From assembly GCA_949316495.1 (NCBI GenBank), contig OX439012.1:28106935-28170934 (forward strand): 64,000 nt of DNA, in the 5' to 3' direction. This document shows positions 1 through 11,639 of the stretch, one piece after another (positions within the stretch are counted from its first letter, which is position 1; each line of letters starts with the position of its first letter). The stretch comes from Amphiduros pacificus (lineage: Eukaryota; Annelida; Polychaeta; Phyllodocida; Hesionidae). Position numbers and translations under genes: made by a program. The notes below the pieces were generated by a model. That model was not told where the DNA came from. It ran no database searches and was given only the letters and a program-made list of their open reading frames with translations.

Positions 1-935
1 GAAAAATGAAAAAAATCTCACAATTTTAATGGTTGTTTGCACAACTTTTTTTATATGAGGGTCATTTCAATGTTGTTTTCCTTTACAGGGAACCATCTAT
101 AGGGTACCAATTACCTTCCTGAATCTTTCACTAATTGAGCAATTTTTTTAAGGGGTTGAATTAGGAGCTGAAACATTACGAAAAATGAAAAACATCTCAC
201 AATTTTAATGGTTGTTTGCACAACGATGTTTTATATGAGGGTCATTTCAATGTTGTTTTCCTTTACAGGAAACCATCTACAGGGTAATAAGTACCTCCCT
301 GAATTTTTCACAAATTAAGCAATTTTTTTTAAGGGGTTGAATTAGGAGCTCAAACATTACGAAAAATGAAAAACATATCACAATTTTAATGGTTGTTTGC
401 ACAACGTTTTTTTTATATGAGGGTCATTTCAATGTTGTTTTCCTTTACAGGGAACCATCTATAGGGTACCCTGTACCCTATAGATGGTTCCGTAATATAT
501 CTATATGATTTTGATTTTGTAATATATCTATATTTGACCTCCAAAATCAACCCCTTATGTTAGTTGCTCAATTAGTGAAAAAGTCATGAAGGTATTATAC
601 ACCATATTACTGAATTTCAATAAAGGACAACACCATTGAAACATCCCTCATATGAAAAATATCAAATACCAAAATCAGTTAAAAATGGGTTAATTTTTCA
701 AATATTTCATGTTTGACCTCTTTGTTCAACCCCTTACACAAATTGCTCAATTAGTAAAAAATTTGGGCAGATACTATGTACCCTATAGATGAATCCCTAT
801 AAAGGAAAACATCTCTCATATGGAAAGAATAATGTACAGAAAAAAATATAAATTATAGATTTTTAATTTCTTTCTCATGTTTGACCTCTTAATTCAACCC
901 CTTCTGATAATTGCTCAATTAGTGAAAAATTCTGG
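1..935. repeat. Head-to-head array of ~180-bp repeat units
   Basis: Two full direct copies of a ~180-bp AT-rich unit (about 1-180 and 181-360) and a partial third (361-469) are followed by diverged copies of the same unit in reverse orientation (about 473-660, 690-850 and 860-935). Shared landmarks are TATATGAGGGTCATTTCAAT, the tract CTTTACAGGGAACCATCTA, and CACTAATTGAGCAATTT with AAGGGGTTGA (reverse copies read TCAACCCCTT then TTGCTCAATTAG). The turning point is a perfect inverted repeat: 19-bp arms GGAACCATCTATAGGGTAC at 451-469 and its complement at 473-491, with a 3-bp spacer. No coding capacity is seen. It may be part of a foldback or terminal-repeat-rich DNA element. Confidence 0.8.
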
Positions 936-2894
936 AAGATACTATAATATTGTTTCTTTTTTCAATTTCAACAATTCTTTTTCACCTTTAATTTTTTTTG
1001 CTTTGGGACTTTTTGTATCAATATATATATATCCCCTGGTAGTAATCCCTGAAATTATGAAAATAATTGAAGCATTGAGGTCATATGTTTTATAATTAAA
1101 ATGTAATGCAAAGTCAAATTTTCGGAACAAAAATTTGAAAAATGAACTGTGAACTGTGAACTGTGAAATATCTTCCCGCACGTAATTCATATTTAGTTAA
1201 ATAAATCAAATGACAAAAGGACACTTTTATAAATACTAGAGAAATCATGATTAGCTACTAAACAGTCAGGCTAGCATCAGGGGAAGGTGTACTAGCCAGC
1301 CAGTGTTACTACTAGTTGATAAAACATCCAAATTATTCCTCAGAAGGAAATTGTTGTTATCATTTGAATGGATATATCCCACTCTTTGTTAGAGACATGG
1401 TTAACTTGCAGGAAAATTTGGTAACAAGACTAGACCGCGACACAGGCTGATAGCGTTTCTATGACAACAAGGAGTGTTGTTAGATTCAAGGAAAATTTTT
1501 CATCAAGACTAGACCACCATATATATATATATAATGTGAATAAATTGTGTACCAATCATTTTTTTAGATATATGTCAACAATTTGGGTCATGTGATCTTG
1601 AGCTCGGGGTTTAAAGCGTGATGGGATCTTTAAAGCGTGATGGGATCTATATGCATTCTAATTATGTTCTATCAATACACCCTGACTTAAAACCTTTAGA
1701 ATGAACCACTTTACAGATAGCAGCACGAGGAGAGATTTGAAAACGTCTATAACAACAACACTTACCCCAATGGAAGATTTCTTCTTTTTTTGGGAGAACA
1801 TGCTATCATATCTAAATAAAAAGAAATAAATGATTGGCTTCAACATGTCCAGAAATCGATTTATCTCCAGAAACAATGGCGCAGGTCTTATCTTGACATA
1901 AGATATATGCTGTATATACATGTTCATACAAACAATATTGACAGGTACTCGAAGTAACTCCACAGTAACTCAAAGTGAATTTGATATGTGAAATAGGAGT
2001 TAAACAAGTTTCATACAACATGCTCCATGTTTACAAGCCATGTTGGTTTCTGGGCTGTTTTATATTATATCATTATTGACATCATACCAGGCACTCTTCA
2101 GGCATATATACAAATACTTATACCCATACCCCCCCACACCCCCACACACCCATACAATCCCTGTTTCAGTGGTGGTTTGTCACCTTATGCAATAATCAGC
2201 TGTTCTTTCTCATTTCTCATCTGACAGAAGCAAATACAGAACTAAGGAAATCTATTTGGTTCTTTATGGTCCAACGCATTACTTGATCGAACTTAAACAG
2301 TAATTTGTAAAGTTTACTAAACATGCTAAAGAGATATTAAGAACACACTTTAGGAATTAAGACCACACTTACGTTGTTGATAACCAGCAGTGCCCGGATG
2401 TTCACATATGTAGTCCTGATGACATACTTTATACATGAGTGCAATCCTACATGTAGTCACTCATTGGAAGGAAGGAATCCCACACAAAAAAACAAGCAAG
2501 TGCACTTATCTTATGTGATGCACAGTTGACACTGCAAACCTATACATACATACCATATACTCCGTCCTCGTAAGATAACACAAATCAGCTGAAATGTATT
2601 GACAGAAATAATGTTCTAAACAAAACAAACCTTGAATAGCTCCTATCGCATGCTGAGATATATTACACATAACACACATGGTCCAGAGCAATGCTCACAG
2701 AAAATATATTTAGGGGAATTCCCTGTACTGTGTTGACCAATCAGCAGCAAGCTGGAGCAGACAAAGCCGATGGTTACTGCTCTGGAATTTTGGCTTTATC
2801 TTTTTTGATATTGCATTGTGACGTTAAACGTATGGTATTACTGGTTACAATTACAAATGTGAAATTTAAAGCTTGAAAATCCTATTTTCCTAGT
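936..2894. other. Intergenic, no recognised gene
   Basis: AT-rich sequence with only short chance ORFs. There is a short TA run near 1520 and a C-rich CCCCCACACC stretch near 2130-2150. I see no splice-flanked exon, RNA gene or transposon protein here. Confidence 0.5.
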
Positions 2895-3902
2895 AGCATC
2901 TATCACATAAGAATGACATCTATCTCATTGGAGTGACATCTATCTCATTGGTGTGACATCTATCTCATTGGTGTGACATCTATCTCATTGGAGTGACATC
3001 TATCTCATTGGAGTAACATTTATCTCATTGGTGTGACATCTATCTCATTGGTGTGACATTTATCTCATTGGATTGACATCTATCTCATTGGTGTGACATC
3101 TATCTCATTGGAGTGACATCTATCTCATTGGTGTGACATCTATCTCATTGGAGTGACATCTATCTCATTGGTGTGACATCTATCTCATTGGAGTGACATC
3201 TATCTCATTGGTGTGACATCTATCCCATTGGTGTGACATCTATCTCATTGGTGTGACATTTATCTCATTGAAGTGACATCTATCTCATTGGTGTGACATC
3301 TATCCCATTGGTGTGACATCTATCTCATTGGTGTGACATTTATCTCATTGAAGTGACATCTATCTCATTGGTGTGACATCTATCTCATTGGAGTGACATC
3401 TATCTCATTGGAGTGACATATATCTCATTGGAGTGACATCTATCTCATTGGTGTGACATCTATCCCATTGGTGTGACATCTATCTCATTGGTGTGACATT
3501 TATCTCATTGGTGTGACATCTATCTCATTGATGTGACATCTATCTCATTGGTGTGACATATATCTCATTGGTGTGACATCTATCACATTAGAGTGGCATC
3601 TATGTTATTGGTGTGACATCTATCTCATTGGAGTGACATCTATCTCATTGGTGTGACATAAATCTCATTGGTGTGACATCCTTCACATTAGAGTGACATC
3701 TATCTCATTGGTGATACATCTATCTCATTGGTGTGACATCTATCTCATTGGAATGACATCTGTCTCATTAGAGTGACATCTATCTCATTGGTGTGACATC
3801 TATCACATTAGAGTGGCATCTATCACATTAGAGTGACATCTATCTCATTGGAGTGACATCTATCTCATTGGAATGACATCTCTCTCATTAGAGTGACATC
3901 TG
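2895..3902. repeat. 20-bp minisatellite
   Basis: About 50 tandem copies of GTGTGACATCTATCTCATTG, with a main alternation of GTGTGACATC and GAGTGACATC at the unit start and scattered variants (CCCATT, TCACATTA, GACATT). Variant types recur in blocks (GTGTGACATTTATCTCATTG followed by an AAGTGACATC unit occurs twice about 100 bp apart), so some multi-unit segments were themselves duplicated. Confidence 0.95.
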
Positions 3903-4027
3903 TTATCGTGATATATCATTTAATTAGAACTGAGACGCCAGTTATTTCTTTGTATTTTGTGAGACTCAATCTTTATATATGTATTTTCAGGACATAACTA
4001 ATTGAGATGAACCAATCTAGTGATTAG

Positions 4028-4205
4028 AAGAAAATGGAAAAATATTGGGGAAACCACTTGGTAGTGAGAAAGATATTGAGAACAACAACATTTAGGAAAA
4101 CATAAAAATCTAGTTCAGAAAATGGAAAAATATTGGGTATACCACTTATTGTTGAGAGAAATATTGGGAACAACAACATTGAAGAAAACATAAAAATCTT
4201 GCATG
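4028..4205. repeat. Tandem duplication of ~88 bp
   Basis: Two adjacent copies share AGAAAATGGAAAAATATTGG, then AACAACAACATT, then AAAACATAAAAATCT. They start near 4028 and 4117. Confidence 0.75.
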
Positions 4206-4437
4206 CTCAGCTCTGGTAACTATTTATTTGTAGGTAATCAATAGGAAATGAAATCTCAATATTTCCACCAACAGAATCGTTATCCGACTTATTGAAACTT
4301 CTAGTAAATAGTCATCCAGAATACCTGATGTGGTATTTACAGAAAATAAACATCAGGGAGTGATATCATTGACTAACACGTTTCAATCTGCATACAGGGA
4401 ATAATAAAGGTTTGTTTTTGTTTTGTCGCTTTCAACA

Positions 4438-4660
4438 TTATTTTAGTGATTTCATGATGAGACTACTTGTAGCAGAGATAGTGCTGCCTCACTAAACTGT
4501 CAGGTCGCAGGTCTCTGACACGATGACCCACCTGGTCACAAAATTACAAGGACAGCGGGTTAAACCCTTTAGGCATGGGCCTCAGCTCACATCTGAAATT
4601 GTATTTTGAATTCAGTCTCTGCATGGCTGGAGATCAAACCCATGACAGGCCATGGGCTGT
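4438..4660 (-). mobile_element. tRNA-derived SINE, copy 1 (reverse)
   Basis: Read on the minus strand this carries a B-box-like GGGTTTGATCTCC near 4635, followed by a body containing TGAGGCCCATGCCTAAAGGG, the CCAGGTGGG block, GGTCGCAGG and the ending TAGGTCTCATCACG-like block (here AGTCTCATCATGAAATCAC). The same body recurs in direct orientation at 4755-4925, at 33571-33735, and in reverse at 51755-52010, defining a dispersed SINE family with a ~250-bp unit. Confidence 0.65.
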
Positions 4661-4662
4661 GG

Positions 4663-4930
4663 CGCATTTAGTTAGAGCGCCAGCCAATTAGCACCATTTC
4701 CTCTGTGTGGTTGTAGGTTTGATCCTCGGCTGTGTCGAGATTAAATTCATGATACAATTTCACACATGATCTGAGGCCCGTGCCTAAAGGGTTAACCTGT
4801 TGTCCTTGTTAATCTGTGACCAGGTGGGTTGTCATGTCAAGGACCTGCGACATGATAATTCAGTGAGGCAGCACTATATCTGCTACAGGTAGGTCTCATC
4901 ACGAAATGACTTTAATAATGTTGAAAAAGA
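4663..4930 (+). mobile_element. tRNA-derived SINE, copy 2 (forward)
   Basis: It begins with a tRNA-like head: an A-box-like TGGCGCATTTAGTTAGAGCG near 4671 and a B-box-like GGTTTGATCCTC near 4711. The family body follows (TGAGGCCCGTGCCTAAAGGG, CCAGGTGGGTTGTCATGTCA, TAGGTCTCATCACGAAATGA). It sits head-to-head with copy 1, so the bodies form ~165-bp inverted arms around the tRNA-like centre. Confidence 0.7.
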
Positions 4931-4934
4931 TGAG

Positions 4935-5012
4935 AAAACCCCAAACAAACAAACCCACAACCTTTGGATCACCACAGGTGCTAATAAGGCCTACGCTCTA
5001 GCAAGCTGCCCT
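4935..5012 (-). mobile_element. tRNA-like SINE head fragment
   Basis: The reverse strand reads GGCAGCTTGCTAGAGCG (A-box-like), then GATCCAAAGGTTGTGGGTTTG (B-box-like). The phrase CTTTGGATCACCACAG on the plus strand also occurs at the head of the copy near 51985, so this is another head of the same or a sister SINE family. Confidence 0.5.
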
Positions 5013-5029
5013 GGTGACAAACACAGAAC

Positions 5030-5335
5030 TGAGTCAGCATTGCTACATGGACTAAATGATACTGCTGCTACATGATCTCTTGGAAGCATTTGATACTATT
5101 AATCATTAGATACTACTTTATGGATAGGTGCAAATTGACTGGTCATGTTATTAACTGGATTAAGTCATACCTAGGAACAGGAAACAGGAATCTGAAATTC
5201 ATCAGGTGTGAGGTCCCACAAGGACCAGAACCTGCAAGCTGTTCTATTTACTATTTTCATGTCTCCTCTTGCTGACATTATTGCAAATTATGAGCTGAGC
5301 TATCACATCTATGCAGATGACACTTAGATATATAC
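5030..5335 (+). mobile_element. CR1/L2-like LINE reverse-transcriptase fragment
   Basis: Decayed reading frames show successive reverse-transcriptase motifs: LEAFDTINH (the AFDTIDH motif), WIKSYLG, VPQGP, and SCLLLLTLL/QMT matching PLADI...YADDTQ. The frames are interrupted several times by stops and shifts. The same subfamily occurs in better condition at 35530-36357 and 39712-41215, where the peptide order is identical. Confidence 0.7.
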
Positions 5336-5787
5336 AAATAGAGAGAGTAGATACATCTTGCAGATGTAGTGAGCATGATATACATATTGCCTGAGGTGAT
5401 TAATGGCATCTTTCTCAGATCAATTGTGTAAGAAACTGGCCTAGGTTGACAAAACATTGTTTCACATCTGACAACACTCTCCAGCATTTATGCACCGACT
5501 GTACATGATTGGCTGGCTCCAAGTCATCATATCTACAATTAGTACTGATCAAAAGTCCCACTAACTCTTTCTTGTTCATATTACAAGCATGCAGTCCTTT
5601 CTTAACAAGCTTTTTCTACAAATCTTTATTTGTTAATTTACCAAAGTTTTCCTTGTTGGTTGTGATTCTCAGTTCTGGAACTCTTTTAGTTTGGTGTACA
5701 AAAAAGCATGTCTACAAATAAACAGGAAGTGCCCCTAATTTTTTCACACCAGATGACACCATCACCCACATGGTCAGCCAGAATTAA
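5336..5787. other. Intergenic, nothing recognised
   Basis: Short chance ORFs only. No repeat family or splice-flanked exon was recognised between the LINE scrap and the 15-bp repeat. Confidence 0.4.
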
Positions 5788-6230
5788 TGCTTCTTCAATT
5801 AGACTTTCTCCAATCAGTACTTTTTCAATCAATACGTCTGCAATCAATACTTTTCCAATCAATACTTCTGCAATCAATACTTTTTCAATCAATACTTCTG
5901 CAATCAATACTTTTTCAATCAATACTTCTTCAATTGATACATCTTCAATTAATACTTTTTCAGGTAATGATTTGTCAATTAATATTTCTTCAATTGATAC
6001 TTCTTCAATTAATGCCTCTTCAATCAACAATTCTTCAATTAATAAATCTTTAGCAATTCTACAATCAATATATTTTCTATAAATTCTTCTTCAATCTATA
6101 TTTCTGCAATCTATACTTTTGCAATCAATACTTCTGCAATTAATACTTTTTCAGTCAATTCCTTTTTAATTAATAAATTTTCAATTAAAACTTTTTCAAT
6201 TAATACTTTTTAATTTAATACTTTTTCAAA
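5788..6230. repeat. 15-bp AT-rich minisatellite
   Basis: Roughly 29 copies of a unit such as TCAATCAATACTTTT or TCAATTAATACTTCT. Because the period is a multiple of three, long ORFs remain open on both strands (repeated SINTF/FSINTS on plus, VLIEKVLIAE on minus). The perfect dependence on the repeat, the lack of splice context and the degeneration towards 6060-6230 argue against coding. Confidence 0.85.
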
Positions 6231-6632
6231 ACTTCGAGGCGATCTGGTTGTGGGAAACAAATCAGTGATACCATTCTGAAATACCAACTTTGGCCCAGGA
6301 GAACTTGAATCTGCACAAAAAATCTCCATAGATAACAAAAGAAAACCTGCATGGGGTTCAATATGAACAACTTAGAAATGGATATTCCGACCCCTTGCCG
6401 GAGCCGTACGAAGCGCAAAATAAACAAAATATTCTGGAAGCTTTAAAGAAGAGGTCCTGAAATTTAAAAACATTAAATAAAATAATCAAATCCGATTAAA
6501 TGGCACAATCTGCCTTAAAAAAACTTCCCAAACTACTCGGAAAACGTTAAAATCATAACGTTTAATACGCTATGAGTCTTTTGTCGCCCCAAAAAAACAC
6601 CCTCTATACACAAAATAAAACAGGTTTTATAA

Positions 6633-7400
6633 GAGCACCTCCACCAGGTATCAAAGAAAAACAATAGCACCTCTAGACTGGAGGTGCCCCAGTGCCAGCA
6701 CCTCCACCAGGTATCACAGAAAAACAATAGCACCTCTAGACTGGAGGCACCCCAGTGCCAGCACCTCCACCAGGTATCAAAGATAAACAATAGCACCTCT
6801 AGACTGGAGGCACCCCAGTGCCAGCACCTCCACCAGGTATCAAAGATAAACAATAGCACCTCTAGACTGGAGGCACCCCAGTGCCAGCACCTCCACCAGG
6901 CATCAAAGATAAACAATAGCACCTCTAGACTGGAGGTGCCCCAGTGCCAGCACCTCCACCAGGCATCAAAGAAAAACAATAGCACCTCTAGACTGGAGGT
7001 GCCCCAGTGCCAGCACCTCCACCAGGTATCAAAGATAAACAATAGTACCTCTAGACTGGAGGAGCCCCAGTGCCAGCACCTCCACCAGGCATCAAAGAAA
7101 AACAATAGCACCTCCAGGCTGGAGGCGCCCCAGTGCCAGCACCTCCACCAGGCATCAAAGAAAAACAATAGCACCTCTAGACTGGAGGTGCCCCAGTGCC
7201 AGCACCTCCACCAGGCATCAAAGAAAAACAATAGCACCTCTAGACTGGAGGTGCCCCAGTGCCAGCACCTCCACCAGGCATCAAAGAAAAACAATAGCAC
7301 CTCTAGACTGGAGGTGCCCCAGTGCCAGCACCTCCACCAGGTATCAAAGATAAACAATAGCACCTCTAGACTGGAGGCGCCCCAGTGCCAGCACCTCCAC
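6633..7400. repeat. 63-bp minisatellite with internal hairpin
   Basis: About 12 copies of a 63-bp unit containing GCCCCAGTGCCAGCACCTCC, then ACCAGGTATCAAAG, then ACAATAGCACCTCTAGACTGGAGG. Within each unit CACCTC and GAGGTG flank TAGACTG, so single strands can form a hairpin. The period is 21 codons, which keeps both strands open for 250-290 codons. Copies are very similar, differing mainly at GTATC/GCATC, AAAGAAAA/AAAGATAA and GAGGTGCC/GAGGCACC, which suggests recent homogenisation. Confidence 0.9.
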
Positions 7401-8513
7401 GCATTCCTATACAAGCAAGACCTAGGATAACGCAGTCAGTCTACATCCAACTGACGAGATCTAAAAAAATTGAAACCAATTTTGTATTGGTTGGGACTGT
7501 GTTGTTTAAATCGCCTTATGCAGCCTTGCCTACTTTCTTTACGCACATCTGCTTTATTAGTAAGGTTCGGCATTGGATCGGGTATATTGCAATGTTTCTT
7601 TGCATCTAGATTTTTTACAGACATTTTGTTTTAACATTCACAGCATGTCAGATAGCTGTTGTCATTGATAGAGGCTAGAATTTATTTTTATAATAATCTT
7701 TTTTCCAGACATTTTGTTTTTAACTTAACATTCACAGCCTGTCCACTCATTTCAACTCTTTGACATTCCTTGTTGGGTCATTGGGAACTCTTTATTTTTG
7801 CATGCAGATAATCTGATAATCCATGCCATCTATAATGTGGCCTGGCAGGGCCTGTCATGATATATTCCTATCTATCCGAGATTTGTTCTTTAAGATTTGT
7901 TTTATATATACCTTATGTGTGTGCACATGATCAACAAGGGGCTATCTGAGATGGCATATTTCTGAATATTTTCTGGGAGTTAGCCTCATAGGAAATAGTA
8001 CTAATGTGGTCCATGTATGTTTCTTGAAATAGGGTTTTACTTTCTTTTTTTGGTTGTTATTCCTTTTCTAGATTTCTCACGAATATATGGCGGGGATACC
8101 ATTGCCCTTCTGTATAAATGAAGTATTTTTGTAAGCAGTATCTGACATTTTCTTCCAACTTTCATGTAATTTCTGATTCACTAATTGTCACTAATTCAAG
8201 TTCTCTCAGTTTTTTTAATAATGTAAAAACTAAATTTTCTTTAATAAGTATGGTATTGATTTAAGGCAAATTCACTGATATATAACTTCATATTTGCAAA
8301 CTTCAAGGACTGAACATGGAAGAAATGAATAACAAAATTTGATTTTTTTGACAACAAGTTTACTTATTCTATTCATCATTATACATTGCCTGTTCAAATC
8401 ATCTCTACTTGAGTACTTTCAGAATGTCTCCTCCGATGACATCATTTCCAGCTTTGATCACATATTCAAAGTTTCATTCTGATGTTTCCATTTGAATTGG
8501 AAAAAGTCTCTGG
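7401..8513. other. Intergenic with a small duplication
   Basis: No gene recognised. A short segment CAGACATTTTGTTTTAACAT...ACAGC at 7617-7650 is repeated at 7709-7745. The rest is unremarkable AT-rich DNA. Confidence 0.4.
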
Positions 8514-8918
8514 TCATGACTAGGCCCCGTGACTAGGCCCCATGACTAGGCCCCATGACTAGGCCCCATTACTAGGCCCCATTACTAGGCCCCATTACTA
8601 GGCCCCATTACTAGGCCCCATTACTAGGCCCCATTACTAGGCCCCATTACTAGGCCCCATTACTATGCCCCATTACTATGCCCCATTACTAGGCCCCATT
8701 ACTATGCCCCATTACTAGGCCCCATTACTAGGCCCCATTACTAGGCCCCATTACTAGGCCCCATTACTAGGCCCCATTACTAGGCCCCATTACTAGGCCC
8801 CATTACTAGGCCCCATTACTAGGCCCCATTACTAGGCCCCATTACTAGGCCCCATTACTAAGCCCCATTACTAGGCTCCATTACTAGGCCCCACTACTAG
8901 GCTCCATTACTAGGCCCC
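8514..8918. repeat. 13-bp minisatellite
   Basis: About 31 copies of CCCCATTACTAGG. The first few copies read CATGACTAGGCCC and the last few are variants (GGCTCC, CCACTACTAGG), so the array is homogeneous in the middle and diverged at both edges. Confidence 0.95.
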
Positions 8919-9774
8919 TTGATATATATCAAGGTGTACCCTTGAGGAAGTCCTTGAAAAAATCACTTTCTGCATGGTAGCATTTGTTTTAGCTTTCATC
9001 ATCCTGATTGAAATAGACCCTGCTCACTCACTGAAATCCAATACCTTCCAAGTTCAATTATCCACGTGATCTGTTCCTTTCACATGGTTTTCACTAAGCA
9101 TAACATTAAGAGGAAAGCCTTGAGGAAATCCGTTTGGACAATAATGCTTTAACACATATTGCCTAAAGGTGGAAATATATATTAGGTCCGTAATATACAA
9201 TTGTGAAAATCGTTTGTGAGAGTGGTAGGCAAGATGAGAAAGCACTAAAATATGGTGGATAAAAGCTTTTAGCATGGGCATAACATAAAATGATCTGTAA
9301 AATATATATAAGCCGATACTGAAATGTATGATGCATGTGTTGAATAATTTGGAAAACAAAGAAATATTCAACAACAAGAAATGCCTGCATGCAGAAATAA
9401 ATTCCCTTCCAATGTCGCCTGTGAGGTGACCGTACTCTACATAGGCATACAAATGTAAAGACAGACAACAATAATGGCCGTCCATAGACAATTATAGAGA
9501 AGATAGATTTACAGTCATACCCTTTTGACTTCATTTTAATCTACCTGTGATCCGAGAAATGGAAAAAAACTCTGTATATTTAGTGTTGAAAATGCAAAGT
9601 ACCTGATTACTATATACATTTTAGTAAGTATTTGATTTGTAAGATAGAAAATCATAAGCACACCAATCAGTGATATATTCAATCTGAAGATGAAAAGAAA
9701 GAAGAATAGTTTGATATATATTATACACAAATACATTGGGATTTGGAAAGATAAAGAAGCATTTCTCACTTTGC
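8919..9774. other. Region 3' of GPCR 1, no recognised gene
   Basis: Two overlapping reverse ORFs of 123 and 145 codons occur here, but they are hydrophobic and low in complexity and show no known domain. This stretch may include the 3' UTR of the receptor gene at 9775-10803. Confidence 0.35.
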
Positions 9775-10803
9775 CTACTTCTTTTTGAAAAATAGAGAAA
9801 TTAGTTCATTTCTAAATCTAGACCCAGTGAGGCAATAAAGCAGAAAGTTGATAGAATGATTGATATGGATGAGGACAACGACAATGGTCCATTTGTATCT
9901 GAAGGCAATATTAGAAGGAATGTCACTCTCATCAGGACTGGGTATCAAGAACATGACACCAGATGGCAGTGTAAGTACAATAAAGGTCAGACACACAGAC
10001 ACAAGCATCACAGACATGTTGAGGACCTTAGAATTGGATCCAGAACCAGTTGTCATCGACTTTCGCTTGATACTTAACTTAACAACTTTGATGACTATAG
10101 ACACAGCACTTAATAGCATGATATTGAAAGGTAGAAATGAATACATTATGATGTCAACCCATGGGAATACATCATGGTGATAGAAATCTTCTTTTGAATC
10201 TAAACATATATGATATTCATTTCCATTTGAATCCGTTATTTTAAACGCTTCAACATAAATTAGTTGAGTTACATTGAGAGCCATACAAATGCCAGTTATG
10301 AATATAAGAAGTACACATGTGCGTGCTCTGGATATTACAATTTTTGCTTTGTGGGGAACATAGATCACAAATACTCGTTCTAAAGCCATAAATGTTAAAA
10401 CCCAAGCAGAAATCATTCTAAAACTGTAAACACAAAAACTGTAGAGTCTACATGTAAAGTTATTATAAGTTGCAATATTATTGCCTGTATAAAAATAGAC
10501 AATGAAGTTCAAATGCTCACTTATAAGATACAAACTATCACTTAATGCCAGATAAAACATATAAAGAGAAATAGACTCTTGCCTCATTGAAGGTTTGAGG
10601 AAAACAATCATAGATAAAATATTGAATGCCAATCCAAAGACTAGTATGATGTGAGGTTCAATATCCATAATCCTATTCATAACTTCTGTTTGGTAAGCCA
10701 TTGTTCTATATTGCTCTTCATCAAATGGCATTGCTCCTGTATAATTTGATATTTTATTTGGTACTTCTGTTATTTCATTAAGAATATTCTGTGATGTCTG
10801 CAT
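9775..10803 (-). CDS. Class A (rhodopsin-like) GPCR, peptide-receptor type
   Basis: A single-exon frame of 342 aa predicts a plasma-membrane G-protein-coupled receptor. Seven hydrophobic segments are visible: about 49-70, 79-102, 118-143, 161-182, 213-240, 262-288 and 305-327. The 20-residue-scale extracellular N-terminus has a glycosylation sequon N20-Y-T. Cys118 at the start of TM3 and Cys200 in the second extracellular loop can form the usual disulfide. The DRY motif appears as E142-R-V followed by YVPHKAK. TM7 carries HSINFLLYC in place of a strict NPxxY, followed by a basic helix 8. These TM3 and TM7 variants are common in invertebrate FMRFamide-receptor and GPR139-like expansions, so a neuropeptide ligand is plausible but not proven. 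The ATG at 10803 leaves a normal N-terminus; no upstream exon is required. No frame damage is visible. Confidence 0.88.
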   Translation of the reverse strand: MQTSQNILNEITEVPNKISNYTGAMPFDEEQYRTMAYQTEVMNRIMDIEPHIILVFGLAFNILSMIVFLKPSMRQESISLYMFYLALSDSLYLISEHLNFIVYFYTGNNIATYNNFTCRLYSFCVYSFRMISAWVLTFMALERVFVIYVPHKAKIVISRARTCVLLIFITGICMALNVTQLIYVEAFKITDSNGNEYHICLDSKEDFYHHDVFPWVDIIMYSFLPFNIMLLSAVSIVIKVVKLSIKRKSMTTGSGSNSKVLNMSVMLVSVCLTFIVLTLPSGVMFLIPSPDESDIPSNIAFRYKWTIVVVLIHINHSINFLLYCLTGSRFRNELISLFFKKK

Positions 10804-11200
10804 GTTTAGTTGTCTGTGGTTGGAGCGGTTGAAGCTCTAATGACCCAGGAAGATTGTTTCAGTTATTATGAATGATGTAGTGAATATAATGGCTTAATAT
10901 ATAAAGATTGCACTGATGTATAAATTATGATAATCATATTTCCATAATGTATTAACATATTAATTATTCATTATCATAAATATGTAACAGCAATCTTTTT
11001 ATTGAACCTTTGTAAGAATTCTGTGTTAAATAAACTTGGAACCGGACACAATAAAAAATGCACACATTGATTTATTTCCTATAGATCTGCTAACACCATC
11101 TTACCTAACTACATATGAATATTAAATATTACATAATCATAATACATAATCATAGGATGCACGCTAGAACAATTACCATTTTATTACCATTTACATGCCC
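10804..11200. other. Upstream of GPCR 1
   Basis: AT-rich intergenic DNA; it probably contains the receptor's 5' UTR and promoter. No certain TATA box or other site could be chosen. Confidence 0.35.
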
Positions 11201-11203
11201 ATG

Positions 11204-11470
11204 GCTGTATTGAGCGACAGTGAGTACGTTTAGAGGACATGCAGTTATTGACTAACATGGGTAGTCCCTAACGTGGGTATTCCGTGCACCCGGATAATCC
11301 GGGTAAGCGTGCTAATGATATGTGAATAAAAGGGGGGATGGCGGGTAGTTGCAATACACTGGAGCCGAATGGCGTCCTTAACCGTCTTGGCACCAGAACT
11401 GGCGTCCCCCACGTGACCACTCCGTTGCTAGGGAGCGACAATGACCTGCTGGGCGGATTATACAGCGACA
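11204..11470 (+). mobile_element. Possible LTR-element remnant with a primer-binding-site-like motif
   Basis: GC-richer than its surroundings. A polyadenylation-like GAATAAAAGG near 11325 is followed at about 11385 by TTGGCACCAGAACTGGCG, which resembles the tRNA primer-binding site that follows the left LTR of retroelements. No matching second LTR was found. Treated as a fossil; weak call. Confidence 0.3.
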
Positions 11471-11639
11471 TCTAGTGATTCCCATATTTAACACACTTTA
11501 TCTAATGTCATAGTCTATATTCTCAATAACATAATAGTCTATATTCTCAATAACAAAAACTTATCCTTATTTTCAATTATCTTTAATTATCTTATTCTTG
11601 TCATCAACTATTTAATTATTCATATTCATGATCTGGATG

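Noticed and set aside
5686-6082. Serine/isoleucine/threonine- or LIE-rich ORFs
   Set aside because: Products of a 15-bp AT-rich repeat; no conserved residue beyond the repeat.
6533-7430. Long ORFs of 293 codons (minus) and 248 codons (plus)
   Set aside because: They exist only because the 63-bp minisatellite period is a multiple of three. No start context, domain or splice signal supports them.
9054-9534. Reverse ORFs of 145 and 123 codons 3' of GPCR 1
   Set aside because: Overlapping frames with no recognisable domain; possibly 3' UTR.
10804-10960. An extra 5' exon for GPCR 1
   Set aside because: The frame from the ATG at 10803 already gives a normal N-terminus, and no acceptor is needed.
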